A stretch of DNA of 45,885 bases from Pseudomonadota bacterium (GTDB lineage Bacteria; Pseudomonadota; Gammaproteobacteria; JAKBBU01). The DNA lies in NCBI GenBank assembly GCA_021808365.1, contig JAKBBU010000011.1, positions 1-45,885 of the forward strand. The letters run 5' to 3'. The notes beneath the pieces are model-generated. The model did not search any database and was not told the origin of the DNA. It saw nothing but the letters and a program-made list of their open reading frames with translations. Position numbers and translations under genes: made by a program. This document shows, in pieces, positions 22,148-32,400 of this stretch; positions within the stretch are counted from its first letter, which is position 1, and every line of letters starts with the position of its first letter.

Positions 22148-22978
22148 CTATCGACCAACTTGTGGCGATGGACCATCCAACAGAAAAATGTTGCTTTCAG
22201 GCTTATGCCCCTGAAAAAAAGCATTTTTCCAGTTTATGTTTTTAAGCAAGCTAGGATGCGCGCGTAAATCGAGCTCAATAAATTTAAAGAAAACCTCGAT
22301 TTCTTGATCAAGTTTCTTTCCTGAGTTATTAATAAGTAGCTTATAAAGCTGGTTATAGAACGATTCTTCTGCGCTCTCCCTTGGAGCCCACACGTTCCTT
22401 GCGGTAGTTGCTTGATTTGGTATGTTTAGATCAGTGATGTTTTTAATAAAGAAGTTTGTTTTTTTTCTTGTGTCTGGAAGAATCATTTTAATCCAATCGA
22501 GATTTATATAACTTAATTCTTTTATCGCGGAAATTTGAGCGAGCAGCATCAAGACAGCCATAAGATTTTTTTGTATTTCTCCCATTTTATTAAAAATATA
22601 TTGTAGTAACTTATTATTGTAGGGCAATACAAAGATGGCTTTTAAAGAGGCGTTAATAAAGTCCAGTTTTACAGTCTCTAATTGCGAATGAAAGTGTTTA
22701 AATTTTTCATCTCCTGCCGTTGCTAAGGTACTAATGGATTTATCATTTTTTTTTAGTAATAGCGAAAATTTATGGAGGATATAAAAAACAGCATCTTCTT
22801 TTTGTTTGTTTTTCATATCTTCATAGGACGAAGATATTGCCTGATTCAGTGCCTCATGGAATATAGGTGCGGCGATTTCTTTGTTCTCTTTTAAGAGAAT
22901 TTCAATAAAACCCTTTGTTTCTACGATCTTGTTTTGTTTTATAGCTTCCAAAAATTCTTGTTTTTGTTGTTCTATCAT
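22148..22978 (-). CDS. Hypothetical protein, AT-rich, mostly helical
   Basis: I do not recognise this 276-residue protein. It is rich in Lys, Asn, Glu and Ile, predicted mostly alpha-helical, with no signal peptide, clear membrane helix or known motif. The sequence is visibly more AT-rich than glmU and metG on either side. It stands alone between two palindromic repeats. No good ribosome site is visible (only an AGAATT-type context). Such isolated AT-rich helical genes are common among host-interaction proteins and among transferred genes in Legionellales, but nothing in the protein proves either. Confidence 0.6.
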   Translation of the reverse strand: MIEQQKQEFLEAIKQNKIVETKGFIEILLKENKEIAAPIFHEALNQAISSSYEDMKNKQKEDAVFYILHKFSLLLKKNDKSISTLATAGDEKFKHFHSQLETVKLDFINASLKAIFVLPYNNKLLQYIFNKMGEIQKNLMAVLMLLAQISAIKELSYINLDWIKMILPDTRKKTNFFIKNITDLNIPNQATTARNVWAPRESAEESFYNQLYKLLINNSGKKLDQEIEVFFKFIELDLRAHPSLLKNINWKNAFFQGHKPESNIFLLDGPSPQVGR

Positions 22979-23142
22979 TTTGTATCTCTAGAATTATTAT
23001 TAAGTTTTAACGTTCAGTTATATTTTTGTCTTTTTAAAGGAAGGGTATTCTAACAAAGAACCGGTTGGTTGTAAATAGGTGTCAGCGCGGGAAACTAGGA
23101 CTTTGCATCCCGAGATTTTAGGAACCGTCATTTTTAAAAAAA

Positions 23143-23284
23143 TGTAGGTTGGGTTAGAACAGCCGATAAGCTGGACGTAACCCAACATTCTGCCTATAAA
23201 ATCCAATATTTTTCATCATCAAAACTTTGGGTTTTGCAGATTTAATTTTGTTGGGTTACGCGAGTACGCTAACCCAACCTACAC
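23143..23284. repeat. Composite palindromic element, ~142 bp, copy 1
   Basis: Two inverted units bracket an AT-rich core: TGTAGGTTGGGTTAG...CGTAACCCAACA (23143-23187) and TGTTGGGTTACG...CTAACCCAACCTACA (about 23249-23283). The core (about 23188-23248) is shared with the inverted copy at 29299-29440, with only scattered differences. No open reading frame. The rest of the 22979-23309 spacer contains nothing else that I can name. Confidence 0.9.
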
Positions 23285-23309
23285 GCTAAATCTCGGGATG
23301 ATAAAACTA

Positions 23310-25346
23310 CTACTTCACCCGCATTCCCGGCACGGCACCTGAATCAGGTGACAGAAGAAAAATTCCTGGTTGCTCACCACTTGCCGCTAAGACCATGCCT
23401 TCTGACATACCAAACCGCATTTTGCGAGGCGCTAAATTAGCGACCATCACCGTTAAACGACCCACTAAATCTTCAGGTTGATACGCTGATTTAATACCTG
23501 CAAAAACGGTGCGCGTGCCGCAATCTCCTAAATCCAAGGTGAGTTTTAATAATTTATCGGCTTCAGGAATTGCTTCTGCAGCAACGATACGTGCGATCCG
23601 TAAATCGACTTTAGCAAAATCATCAATGTTAATGGTTGATGTTTCTGTAGCTGGTGTTTTTTCAGCAACAGTTGTTGATTTTTCAGCAGCTGGTTTTTCT
23701 TGTTCTTGAATTGTGTTTTGCATGGCAGATATAGTCTCCTGTTCAATGCGATGTAATAAAGGTTGAAACGGCTTAATCGTATGATTTGACAAATAAATTT
23801 GTGAATCAGACCATTTCAATGGTGAGATATTTAAAAAATCCTCAACCTGTTCGGCCAAATGCGGCAAAATGGGTTTTAGATAAAGAACGAGTAAACGAAA
23901 AAGATTTAAACTGAAAGTGCAAACAGCATGTAATTTTTCGCGGGCCTCAGGATCTTTTGCTAACACCCAGGGCTTATGATCATCAATGTATTGATTGGTG
24001 CGGTCCGCTAATTCCATGACGCGTCGTACAACACGGCCTAATTCGCGGTCTTCATAATCATGAGCAATCTGATCAGCAGCTCCCACAAAATCAGACCACA
24101 TCGCAGACTCAGGGTTTGATGTTGCAAGACATCCATCAAAAAGACGCGTGATGAACCCGGAACAACGGCTCGCAATATTCACTAATTTGCCCACCAAATC
24201 ACTGTTTACACGTTGCATAAAATCATCTAAATTTAAATCAAGATCTTCAATTCGGCTCGAGGATTTTGCGGCAAAATAATAACGTAAGCAATCTGCGGGA
24301 AGGTAATTTAAATAATCACGAGCCTTAATAAACGTACCACGTGATTTTGACATTTTCTGTCCATTCACAGTCAAGAAACCATTCGCAAAAATAGCAGAAG
24401 GCAATCGAAAACCTGCACCTGCTAATAAAGCAGGCCAAAATAAGGCATGAAAATAAATAATATCTTTTCCAACAAAATGATAAAGTTCTGCATCACTATC
24501 GGATTTCCAATAATCATCAAACGCTAAATTAGTTTTTGAACAAAGGTGTTTAAAGCTTGCCATATAACCAATCGGCGCATCCAGCCAGACATAAAAATAT
24601 TTATCTTCTTCACCCGGGATTTTAAAACCAAAATAAGGCGCATCTCGCGAAATATCCCAAGCTTGTAAACCGGTTTTAAACCATTCATCAAGTTTATTCG
24701 TTACTTCTTCTTGTAAACGTCCGGATGTAGTCCATGATTTTAACAGTTTAGTGTAATGAGGTAACTCAAAAAAATAATGCATCGATTCTTTTTCAATCGG
24801 TGTTGCGCCCGAAATGACAGAACGAGGTTCGATCAGATCATTGGGCGAATAGGTTGCTCCGCAGTGTTCGCAGCTATCGCCATATTGATCGGGCGTTTTG
24901 CACTGTGGACAAGTTCCTTTCACGTAGCGATCAGGAAGGAAAATTTGTTTGATGGGATCAAAAGCTTGTTGTATTTTTTTGCAAGTAATATCCCCCTTCT
25001 CCCTTAATCGGCTAAAAATAAGAGCGAGCAGCTCACGATTTTCATCGGAATGTGTGGTGTGAAAGATATCAAATTTGACGTTAAAATCCGCAAAGTCGCG
25101 CATTTGCTCTTGATGGATTTGTGCAACCATGACAGCAGGGTCAAGCCCTATTTGGGCTGCTTTTAACATGATCGGCGTGCCGTGAACATCGCTTCCGCAG
25201 ATGTAGTAGGTTTCATGGCCTTGTAATCGTAGGAAACGCGCAAAGATATCCGCTTGGATGTAGCCGACTAAGTGGCCGAGATGAACAGGGCCATTGGCAT
25301 AAGGCAGGGCTGCAGTGATTAAAATTTTGCGTTTTGTTACAGTCAT
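23310..25346 (-). CDS. metG: Methionyl-tRNA synthetase
   Basis: Charges tRNA-Met with methionine. The 678-residue protein has the class I signatures HLGH (22-25) and KMSKS (331-335), a zinc knuckle with cysteines 146, 149, 159 and 162, an anticodon-binding helical region (about 390-540), a low-complexity linker rich in Glu, Thr and Ala (about 545-572) and a C-terminal EMAP-type tRNA-binding/dimerisation domain (about 573-678). The length matches the E. coli enzyme (677). Confidence 0.97.
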   Translation of the reverse strand: MTVTKRKILITAALPYANGPVHLGHLVGYIQADIFARFLRLQGHETYYICGSDVHGTPIMLKAAQIGLDPAVMVAQIHQEQMRDFADFNVKFDIFHTTHSDENRELLALIFSRLREKGDITCKKIQQAFDPIKQIFLPDRYVKGTCPQCKTPDQYGDSCEHCGATYSPNDLIEPRSVISGATPIEKESMHYFFELPHYTKLLKSWTTSGRLQEEVTNKLDEWFKTGLQAWDISRDAPYFGFKIPGEEDKYFYVWLDAPIGYMASFKHLCSKTNLAFDDYWKSDSDAELYHFVGKDIIYFHALFWPALLAGAGFRLPSAIFANGFLTVNGQKMSKSRGTFIKARDYLNYLPADCLRYYFAAKSSSRIEDLDLNLDDFMQRVNSDLVGKLVNIASRCSGFITRLFDGCLATSNPESAMWSDFVGAADQIAHDYEDRELGRVVRRVMELADRTNQYIDDHKPWVLAKDPEAREKLHAVCTFSLNLFRLLVLYLKPILPHLAEQVEDFLNISPLKWSDSQIYLSNHTIKPFQPLLHRIEQETISAMQNTIQEQEKPAAEKSTTVAEKTPATETSTINIDDFAKVDLRIARIVAAEAIPEADKLLKLTLDLGDCGTRTVFAGIKSAYQPEDLVGRLTVMVANLAPRKMRFGMSEGMVLAASGEQPGIFLLSPDSGAVPGMRVK

Positions 25347-25376
25347 TCTTGAGTTTCCAGCACCTTAGTACCTTTC

Positions 25377-25418
25377 ATTCCGCCAGAGGCGGGAATCCAG
25401 TCTTAAAAAACAAGTATA
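25377..25418 (-). promoter_or_regulatory. metG upstream region: small hairpin and possible -10
   Basis: The dam/metG spacer holds an imperfect hairpin ATTCCGCC-AGA-GGCGGGAAT (25377-25396) of a common dispersed-repeat type. On the minus strand a TATACT (plus 25413-25418) could be the metG -10, with a poor -35 inside the dam tail. Confidence 0.35.
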
Positions 25419-25422
25419 CCAC

Positions 25423-26259
25423 TTAGCTGCCTTTTTCAAAAAGTGCTAACAACTCTTGGGCGGGAAGACGGTTATTACCCTGGCAGCTGATCGAGCGCCT
25501 GACTGGAAAAGAATGGATCTTAGCTCGATGATAAAGTTTGCGACTGACAGGAGTATCGTGATTGGAAAGCAAGATGGGGATCCCTCGCTTTGCCGTATTT
25601 TCAGCTAAGGTAGCTAAGTCAGTTTGTTGCTCATATGTGAAATAGTTGCCACAGTAATTAGTAAAGTAAGCGGTTTGACTCAAGGGTAAGTAAGGAGGAT
25701 CACAATAGATCACATCACCAATGCCACTTGCTTTGATGATCGATTTGAAATCTTGGCATACAAACTCCGCACGTTTCGATTTTCCTGAAAAAATCAGCAT
25801 TTCTTCTTCGGGGCAGTAAGGCTTTTTGTAAAGACCAAAGGGGACATTGAACTGCCCTTGGCTGTTGTAGCGACATAGGCCATTGTAACAATGTCGATTC
25901 AGATAAATAAAAAGAGCGGAGCGTTCTGCACAGGGCTCAAGTTGGTTGAATCGATCACGTAAAGAATAATAGTGTTTTTCAGTGTTTGATTCAGGTGTAA
26001 AGAGTGCCTTTACTTCAGAAATGAACTTTTTCCCGGATTTTTGTAGGGTTTTATACAAAAAAATCAAGTCGGGGTTTATGTCATTGAGTAGATAGTAGGG
26101 ATATTTTGTGTTTAAAAAAACTGCCCCCGAACCCATAAAAGGTTCAATAAGGCGTTGGCCTGAAGGTAACCGATCTTGAATGGCAGTGATCAGTCTAAAC
26201 TTATTCCCTGCCCATTTTAGGAAGGGCCGTATGATGGTGCTAATATCGTTGCCTCTCAT
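25423..26259 (-). CDS. dam: DNA adenine methylase Dam (GATC)
   Basis: An N6-adenine methyltransferase of the D12 class that most likely modifies GATC. The 278-residue protein equals E. coli Dam in length and follows it closely: FLKWAGNK (13-20; usually WAGGK), LIEPFMGSGAVFLN (37-50), LNRHCYNGLCRYN (near 120-132), FNVPFG and the catalytic DPPY (187-190), then SNHDT and RRSIS late. No restriction enzyme is adjacent, so an orphan regulatory or repair role is likely. The single change WAGNK in the SAM loop is noted; it does not obviously inactivate the enzyme. Confidence 0.94.
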   Translation of the reverse strand: MRGNDISTIIRPFLKWAGNKFRLITAIQDRLPSGQRLIEPFMGSGAVFLNTKYPYYLLNDINPDLIFLYKTLQKSGKKFISEVKALFTPESNTEKHYYSLRDRFNQLEPCAERSALFIYLNRHCYNGLCRYNSQGQFNVPFGLYKKPYCPEEEMLIFSGKSKRAEFVCQDFKSIIKASGIGDVIYCDPPYLPLSQTAYFTNYCGNYFTYEQQTDLATLAENTAKRGIPILLSNHDTPVSRKLYHRAKIHSFPVRRSISCQGNNRLPAQELLALFEKGS

Positions 26260-26369
26260 CGTGCGTTAAAAGTTTCGGCCGCATTGAAAAAATGCGGGTA
26301 GCCGGCTAGTATATACTGCACGTGCTTGAAGATGCGAGCTATGTTTTAGGCTTTCCTCAGCCTCTTTAT

Positions 26370-26427
26370 GGGAACGTCCACTTTGAGGCAATTGTTCGTT
26401 CAAGATGAGCCAAAAGTGGACGTTCTC
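26370..26427 (+). promoter_or_regulatory. Leader stem-loop before the MFS gene
   Basis: GAACGTCCACTTT (26372-26384) pairs perfectly with AAAGTGGACGTTC (26413-26425), extendable by two pairs, around a 28-base loop. An alternative GCCTC/GAGGC pairing (26360-26364 with 26385-26389) would compete with it. It lies 53 bases before the MFS start and has no T-run. It could be a leader RNA switch or an old inverted-repeat remnant. Confidence 0.4.
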
Positions 26428-26479
26428 TTAACTTCACCATGACAGCTGATTAGTAGTAACTGTTTTTGAAGGAGTTCTT

Positions 26480-27766
26480 ATGAGACTTTTCATACCCCGA
26501 ATCATGCCTTACTTGATCTGTGGTTTAGCCGCCCTTTTTTACGTCTACGATTATTTTATACAAGTTTCTCCGGCCGTCATCACTGATCAACTCATGGCCA
26601 CTTTTCATGTGGGTGCTGCAGGGTTAAGTTTTCTCGGCGCTTGTTTTTTTTATGCTTATGCGTCGATGCAAATTCCAGCCGGGCTCTTATTGGATCGATT
26701 TGGTCCGCGAAAGTTATTGTCTTGCGCGATTTTAATTTCTGGTATAGGTGTTATCTTATTCAGTAGAACGGATAGTTATGCTCTTGCAGGGTTTGCGCGT
26801 TTTCTAATCGGATTTGGTTCATCTTTTGCGTTTATCAGCACGCTTTTTCTTGCATCGCGTTGGTTTGAACACCGCCATTTTGCTTTTATTGCGGGCTTGG
26901 TTCAGATGGCAGGCTGTCTCGGCTCAATGGTTGGCGAAGCGCCACTTGCGCATCTGATCAATCTTTATGGTTGGCGTGAAACTTTATTTGTGACAGGTTG
27001 GATCACCCTCCTTCTTGCGATTTTGTATGTTTTAATCATTCGGGATCAGCCCGGCCAACTGCGTGTTAAATCAAAGAAAGGTGGGATTGCGCTCGAGCTT
27101 GGGCGTTTGCGGCACGTGTTAAAATTGCCACAAGTGTGGTGGAGTGCTTGGTGTGGTTTCTTTTCGTGGGTTCCTGTGGCGACATTAGGAGCATTATGGG
27201 GGGTGCCTTATTTGGTGAAGGTTTATGGTTGGAGTAGCATAAAGGCCGCAGGATTTTGTTCTTTATTTTGGATTGCGCTGGCTGTGAGCAGTCCTCTTGT
27301 AGGGTGGTTTTCTGATTCAATTAAAAGTAGAAATCGGCCGATTCGTTTTTGTTTTATTTCGGGTATTATTGGTGGGATCCTACTTTTTTGCGCTCCCTTT
27401 ATTCCATACTGGATTACAGCCATGGCTTTAATTCTTCTTGGTATTTGTGCCGCAGTACAATCATTAACGTTTGGTGTGATCAAAGATTTTTTACCATCTT
27501 CTGTCTTTGGAACGGCATCAGGTTTTTTAAATATGATGGCAATTGCTGCGGGCGGTATTTCACAGCAACTTGTTGGCCTTGTATTAGCGTTGACTTGGGG
27601 ACATCAGCATAATTGGCAAGGTGTTCCAATCTATTCAGTCCAAAGTTATCAATTAGCTATTTTATTATTGCCGCTTGCTGCCTTGGTCGGTTGGTGGATC
27701 AGTGCATATAAATTGAAAGAAACAAATTGTGTGCCGATTTTAGAGGCTGTTGAACAGGGGGCTTAA
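26480..27766 (+). CDS. Major facilitator superfamily transporter
   Basis: A 428-residue inner-membrane transporter with about 12 hydrophobic helices, a central loop near residues 190-215 rich in basic residues (RVKSKKG) and the MFS motif A-like LLLDRFGPRKLL (near 73-84). It starts after a good AAGGAG site (26469-26474). The substrate is unknown; the N-terminal FYVYDYFIQVSPAV is typical of a proteobacterial MFS group found in several Legionellales. It stands alone, without a partner gene. Confidence 0.85.
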   Translation: MRLFIPRIMPYLICGLAALFYVYDYFIQVSPAVITDQLMATFHVGAAGLSFLGACFFYAYASMQIPAGLLLDRFGPRKLLSCAILISGIGVILFSRTDSYALAGFARFLIGFGSSFAFISTLFLASRWFEHRHFAFIAGLVQMAGCLGSMVGEAPLAHLINLYGWRETLFVTGWITLLLAILYVLIIRDQPGQLRVKSKKGGIALELGRLRHVLKLPQVWWSAWCGFFSWVPVATLGALWGVPYLVKVYGWSSIKAAGFCSLFWIALAVSSPLVGWFSDSIKSRNRPIRFCFISGIIGGILLFCAPFIPYWITAMALILLGICAAVQSLTFGVIKDFLPSSVFGTASGFLNMMAIAAGGISQQLVGLVLALTWGHQHNWQGVPIYSVQSYQLAILLLPLAALVGWWISAYKLKETNCVPILEAVEQGA

Positions 27767-27839
27767 TATTTTTATAACATGTTGATTTTTAATAAAAAAT
27801 AATTTTTCGAGTCAGGATTCCCATATCTAAACCTGATTA

Positions 27840-27892
27840 TTTTACGATCCATCGTAAAATAATCTTGATTTTTTTACGATGGATCCTATAAT
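27840..27892 (+). promoter_or_regulatory. Promoter and dyad operator of the AAA/DUF4143 gene, with three Dam sites
   Basis: TTGATT (27865-27870) and a perfect TATAAT (27887-27892) are 16 bases apart. Upstream, TTTTACGAT-CC-ATCGTAAAA (27840-27859) is a dyad, and an inverted copy of its half (TTTACGATGGATC, 27873-27885) fills the promoter spacer. GATC sites lie at 27846-27849, 27882-27885 and 27893-27896; the last two bracket the -10. A repressor binding these half-sites would block RNA polymerase. Confidence 0.6.
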
Positions 27893-27921
27893 GATCATGT
27901 CCAATCAGTAAGGATTAGGAT

Positions 27922-29133
27922 GTGAAACGAATTTATGAAGCTGTCCTGCAACACCACTTAGCAGAAGCAAATCAAATGGTATTTTTGTCAGGCCCGCGCC
28001 AAGTTGGGAAGACAACAATTAGCAGATCTGTTGAAACATCAACTTCTGAGTTTTTATATTTAAATTGGGATGATCTCGAGCATCGCACGATTATTATGGA
28101 AGGTGCTAGTGTTATTGCAGATCAGCTGAAACTAGCAGAAATGCATGCACGAAGGCCTATTCTTGTCTTTGATGAACTTCATAAATATCCAGACTGGAAA
28201 AATTTCCTTAAGGGATTTTATGATCGTTATGCAAAAAAAACGCACATTATCGTAACAGGAAGTTCACGTTTAGATATTTATAAAAAAGGTGGCGATAGTT
28301 TGATGGGACGTTATTTTCCTTATCGAATTCATCCTTTTAGCGTTGGAGAAATTTTACGACAAAAAATTGATCTTGATAAGCTGATTAAACCACCGAAAGA
28401 ACTAGAACATGAAAAGTTTAAGCAGCTTTTTCAATTTGGTGGTTTTCCAGATCCTTTTTTAAGGCACGATAACCGATACAGTTTACGTTGGCAACGTTTG
28501 CGTCAACAACAATTACTTCGAGAAGATATTCGCGATGTTAATCGCATTACAGACATTAACCGACTTGAATTATTAGCAAAATTAATTGAAGAGCAAGCCG
28601 CTGGCGAGATGACCTATAGTTCCTTAGCCAAAAAGGTTCGCGTTTCTGTGGATACCATTAGTCGATGGATCGAAATACTAGAAGCTTTTTACTTTTGCTT
28701 TTTAATTCGACCTTGGTCACGTAATATCACGCGATCTTTATTAAAAGAGCCAAAAGTATTTTTATGGGATTGGTCGACAATTCAAGATCCAGGGGCTCGT
28801 GCAGAAAACTTCATAGCCTGTCATTTATTAAAAGCGGTTCATTTTTGGACGGATATGGGGTTGGGTGATTTTGGGCTTTATTATCTACGTGATCTTGAAA
28901 AACGTGAAGTTGACTTTATTGTAACGCATGACGATAAACCTTGGTTTTTAGTGGAAGTAAAACTCAGTAGTAATGGCAGCATAAACCGAAATCTACACTA
29001 TTATCAACAACAGACATCTGCGCCGCATGCTTTTCAAGTTGTTATTGATAAACCTTTTGTTAATAAAAACTGTTTTGATTACTATGAACCTATAATTGTT
29101 TCGGCTTTAACTTTTTTGTCGCAATTGGTTTGA
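27922..29133 (+). CDS. AAA-type ATPase with C-terminal DUF4143 (nuclease-like) domain
   Basis: A 403-residue protein of the widespread AAA_14/DUF4143 family. The N-terminal ATPase has Walker A GPRQVGKT (24-31), Walker B ILVFDELHK (near 80-88) and sensor VTGSSRLDIYKKGGDSLMGRY (near 111-131). The middle has a winged-helix-like VSVDTISRWIEILE stretch. The C-terminal part has the EVDFIV...WFLVEVK pattern (about 331-349) of a restriction-endonuclease-like fold. The start is GTG, with AAGGATTAGGA in front. Cellular role unknown; the family is patchily distributed and often transferred. Its promoter carries a dyad. Confidence 0.85.
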   Translation: MKRIYEAVLQHHLAEANQMVFLSGPRQVGKTTISRSVETSTSEFLYLNWDDLEHRTIIMEGASVIADQLKLAEMHARRPILVFDELHKYPDWKNFLKGFYDRYAKKTHIIVTGSSRLDIYKKGGDSLMGRYFPYRIHPFSVGEILRQKIDLDKLIKPPKELEHEKFKQLFQFGGFPDPFLRHDNRYSLRWQRLRQQQLLREDIRDVNRITDINRLELLAKLIEEQAAGEMTYSSLAKKVRVSVDTISRWIEILEAFYFCFLIRPWSRNITRSLLKEPKVFLWDWSTIQDPGARAENFIACHLLKAVHFWTDMGLGDFGLYYLRDLEKREVDFIVTHDDKPWFLVEVKLSSNGSINRNLHYYQQQTSAPHAFQVVIDKPFVNKNCFDYYEPIIVSALTFLSQLV

Positions 29134-29177
29134 TCAAAAAAGAGAAAATTAAAGTTAAACGATTCTCAATAAAAAAT

Positions 29178-29290
29178 GTAGGTTGGGTTAGCATGAGCCC
29201 GAAGGGCGATGAGTAACCCAACATTCTGCTTTTTGCAGAGCTCTTTTGTTGGGTTACGCTCAGCCTTCGGCTGTTCTAACCCAACCTACA
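29178..29290. repeat. Composite palindromic element, copy 2 (short form)
   Basis: Same end units and orientation as the copy at 23143-23284 (29178-29225 and 29246-29290), but the core is reduced to about 20 bases (TTCTGCTTTTTGCAGAGCTC). Both core edges match the long form, so this looks like an internal deletion of it. Confidence 0.9.
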
Positions 29291-29298
29291 TGAAGTCA

Positions 29299-29440
29299 GT
29301 AGGTTGGGTTAGCGTACTCGCGTAACCCAACAAAATTAAATCTGCAAAATCCAAAGTTGTGATGATGAAAAATATTGCATTTTATATGCGGAATGTTGGA
29401 TTACGCCCAGCCTATCGACTGTTCTAAACCAACCTACATT
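29299..29440. repeat. Composite palindromic element, copy 3 (long form, inverted)
   Basis: Inverted relative to the copy at 23143-23284 and nearly identical along the whole ~142 bases, including the non-palindromic core. Its last bases overlap the TAA stop codon (29439-29441) of the SNF2 gene. Together with copy 2 it fills the 305-base spacer after the DUF4143 gene; no gene is seen there. Confidence 0.92.
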
Positions 29441-32400
29441 AAGTCTCAAACAAAAACTCAATGTCTTCTTTAGAAAGTTTTGTGCCAGCATTTTGTTTCT
29501 CAGATAATAATCCCTCGACAAGATTTTTCTTTTTTGCTTGTAAGGTCAGAATTTTTTCTTCAACTGTATTTTCCACAATGAGCTTATAAACAAACACCGG
29601 TTTATCCTGTCCAATGCGATGTGCGCGATCAGTGGCTTGATTTTCAGCCGCAGGGTTCCACCAAGGATCAATGTGAATCACGGTGTCAGCAGCAGTTAAA
29701 TTCAAGCCAGTACCACCTGCTTTTAAACTAATCAGAAAGATAGGAACTTCTCCAGTTTGGAATTTTTTGATCAACGAGGCACGATCGAGAGTTTTTCCTG
29801 TGAGCATGAGATAAGAAATTTTAAGTTTATTTAATTCGTCTTGAATCAAATCGAGCATGGAAGTAAAGGAAGAAAAGATCAATACTTTTCGGTTCTCACT
29901 GAGCAGGCCTTCTAAAAGCTCCATCAAGCTTTTAAGCTTGGCTGATTCTTTAACAGCCTTTGCAGATTCAAGTGTTTTAAGTAAGCGAGGGTCGCAACAA
30001 ACTTGACGCAGCTTTAATAAAGCATCGAGAATAATAATATGACTTTTAGCTAGACCATTTTCAAATAAAGCCGCTTTAATTTTTTCATGCATGGCAATAC
30101 GGATGCTTTCATAAAGCTCGGCTTGCTCATCTTCAAACTGAATGGTTCTAATAATTTCTGTTTTAGAAGGTAATTCATGTGCCACAATATCTTTTGTGCG
30201 ACGCAAAAGAAAAGGTTTGATGCGTTGACCTAACACTTTTTGCCGTTCACTATCTTGATGCTTTTCAATGGGTGTTCTAAAATACTGCGAAAAATGACGC
30301 AGGCTTCCAAGAAATCCAGGCATTAAAAAATGAAAAAGTGACCACAGCTCACCTAAGTGATTTTCCATGGGCGTGCCCGTTAAACACAGGCGATGTGTGG
30401 CTGAAAAACTTTCTATGATTTTCTTGATTTTTCCATTCGAATTTTTAATATATTGTGCTTCATCAAGGATCAAATAATGAAATTTTGTGTCTTTTAAAAT
30501 AGTTTCATCTCGAGCAACTAAGGCATACGTTGTCAAGATTAAATCAGCCTGCATGATATTATCAAAATGCTGTTTTCTGTCTTTTCCATGCAGCAGTAAA
30601 ACTTTCAAACTGGGGGCGAATTTTTGAGTTTCATGTTGCCAATTATGCATTAAGCTGGTGGGGGCGATGATGAGTGCAGGTTGCTTAAGGCGCTTTTCAT
30701 TTTTTTCAACCAGGAGAAGTGCCAATGTCTGAATAGTTTTTCCTAGGCCCATATCATCAGCTAAGATCCCGCAAAAATTATATTCTCTCAAAAATTGAAG
30801 CCAATTAAGGCCTTCTTTTTGGTAAGGACGCAATGTTGCATTTAAATTTTTTGGAACTTTTATAGATTTAATGCCAGTAAACGATTTGAGTTTTTCAGCT
30901 AAAAGACGTTCTTGTTTTCCACCCAACCATTTTAATTCGCGATCTGAAAATTGTTGGTCCACTTCGGATAAGTGACCCAATTGATACCTGGAAAGCTTTA
31001 AAAATCCCTCCTTACCAATATGTTGAGGGTTCATCAATTCTATAAAAACAGAGAGTATTTTTTTTAATTGTTGGCTTGGAATAATCCCTGTTGTTCCATC
31101 AGGGAGATCCACAGAAACTCCTTCTTCAGGGATTTTTCGAGGATCAAGCATGCCATTTTCAAGGAGTTTCATCACAGGGCGAAGTAAATTAACGCGTTGG
31201 TTTTCATGTTCAACACCCCATGAAAAGCCAAACCAATCCATACCCTCTGTTTGAGCAACATCAGCATAAAAAGAATCAAAAATGGTTTCAATGTTGCAGG
31301 ATTTATCAATGTGAACTTCAAAGCCAGCTTTTATTAATTTATTTTTGGTTGAAATAACAAGAGGCTTAAGGTCATCATTTGGATTAACCTCCATTTCAAT
31401 CAAAAATAAATTTGAATATTGTCCATAGACCGGATGCCTTGCTGCGCTTTTTTCTTGTGCAAGATTATAATTTAATTTTTTTAGAACATTAATAAAAAGT
31501 TGCTCTTGCTCAAAGTGCCTTGGCGCGATGATAATATTTTTTCCATCAAATGCTTCTACTTCAGAAGTAAGATCACCTAAATTTACCTCTTGTGAGCCAT
31601 ATCTAAATTTAAGTTCTAATAATAAACTGTCATTATAAACATAGCCATATGCTTTTCTTACCATCAGGGTTGCTACAGGGATAGGATCGTATTGTTTCCT
31701 CTCCATGGGTAAAATTTCAGGTAAACTATCTATTTGTAATGACTGGCTTAATTTTTCTCGAAGAGGTTCAACATGTTGAGGTGGAATAGACGGCATATTT
31801 GCCAAGTAAGGCAGAAGATCAGCTTCTTTTTTAGTAACACCGGTGATCAAACCACATTCACCAGTCATACAATCAATATAAAGACTATGTTTTTCAGTGA
31901 TCAATATAAAATGAGAAGCAGGAGTTGTTTCAAATTTAAAGGATTGAGAACCATCAACCTTGATGTTCCAACCTGTTTGTGCTGAGCGAGGTTCTCCTTT
32001 TTTTAAAAGGATGTTTTGAGTAGCTGTCAAAAAAACAGCACGATTTGTTTTGATCAGATCAAAGAACAATGTTTCAGGGCACTTTTCAATCGAGAATGAG
32101 ATGCTACGATCATCATAGTAATGATCGGTTGAAACGGAAGATAAGCGATGACGGAGCATCGCATCATCAAGACTCAGAATAGATTTTGCGCGGGAAGAAT
32201 CATACCTTCTTCTTTTTCCGAAACCACCTTTTTTTAAAAGAGGTGCTATTTCAAGTTCAATATTAATTTTTGTTAAAATAAGTTCTTCATGTTGTGAGCG
32301 AGTGTTTTGTCTGATCACATACAATAAAATATCATTTCTTTTTTCTTCAACGATGTTCTGTTTTTTTTGCTGTTTCTTAATATCGAGAGTTGTTTTTAGC

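Noticed and set aside
29172..29440. CRISPR-like array because of repeated GTTGGGTTA units
   Set aside because: Units are inverted pairs with conserved cores, not direct repeats with unique spacers, and no cas gene is near.
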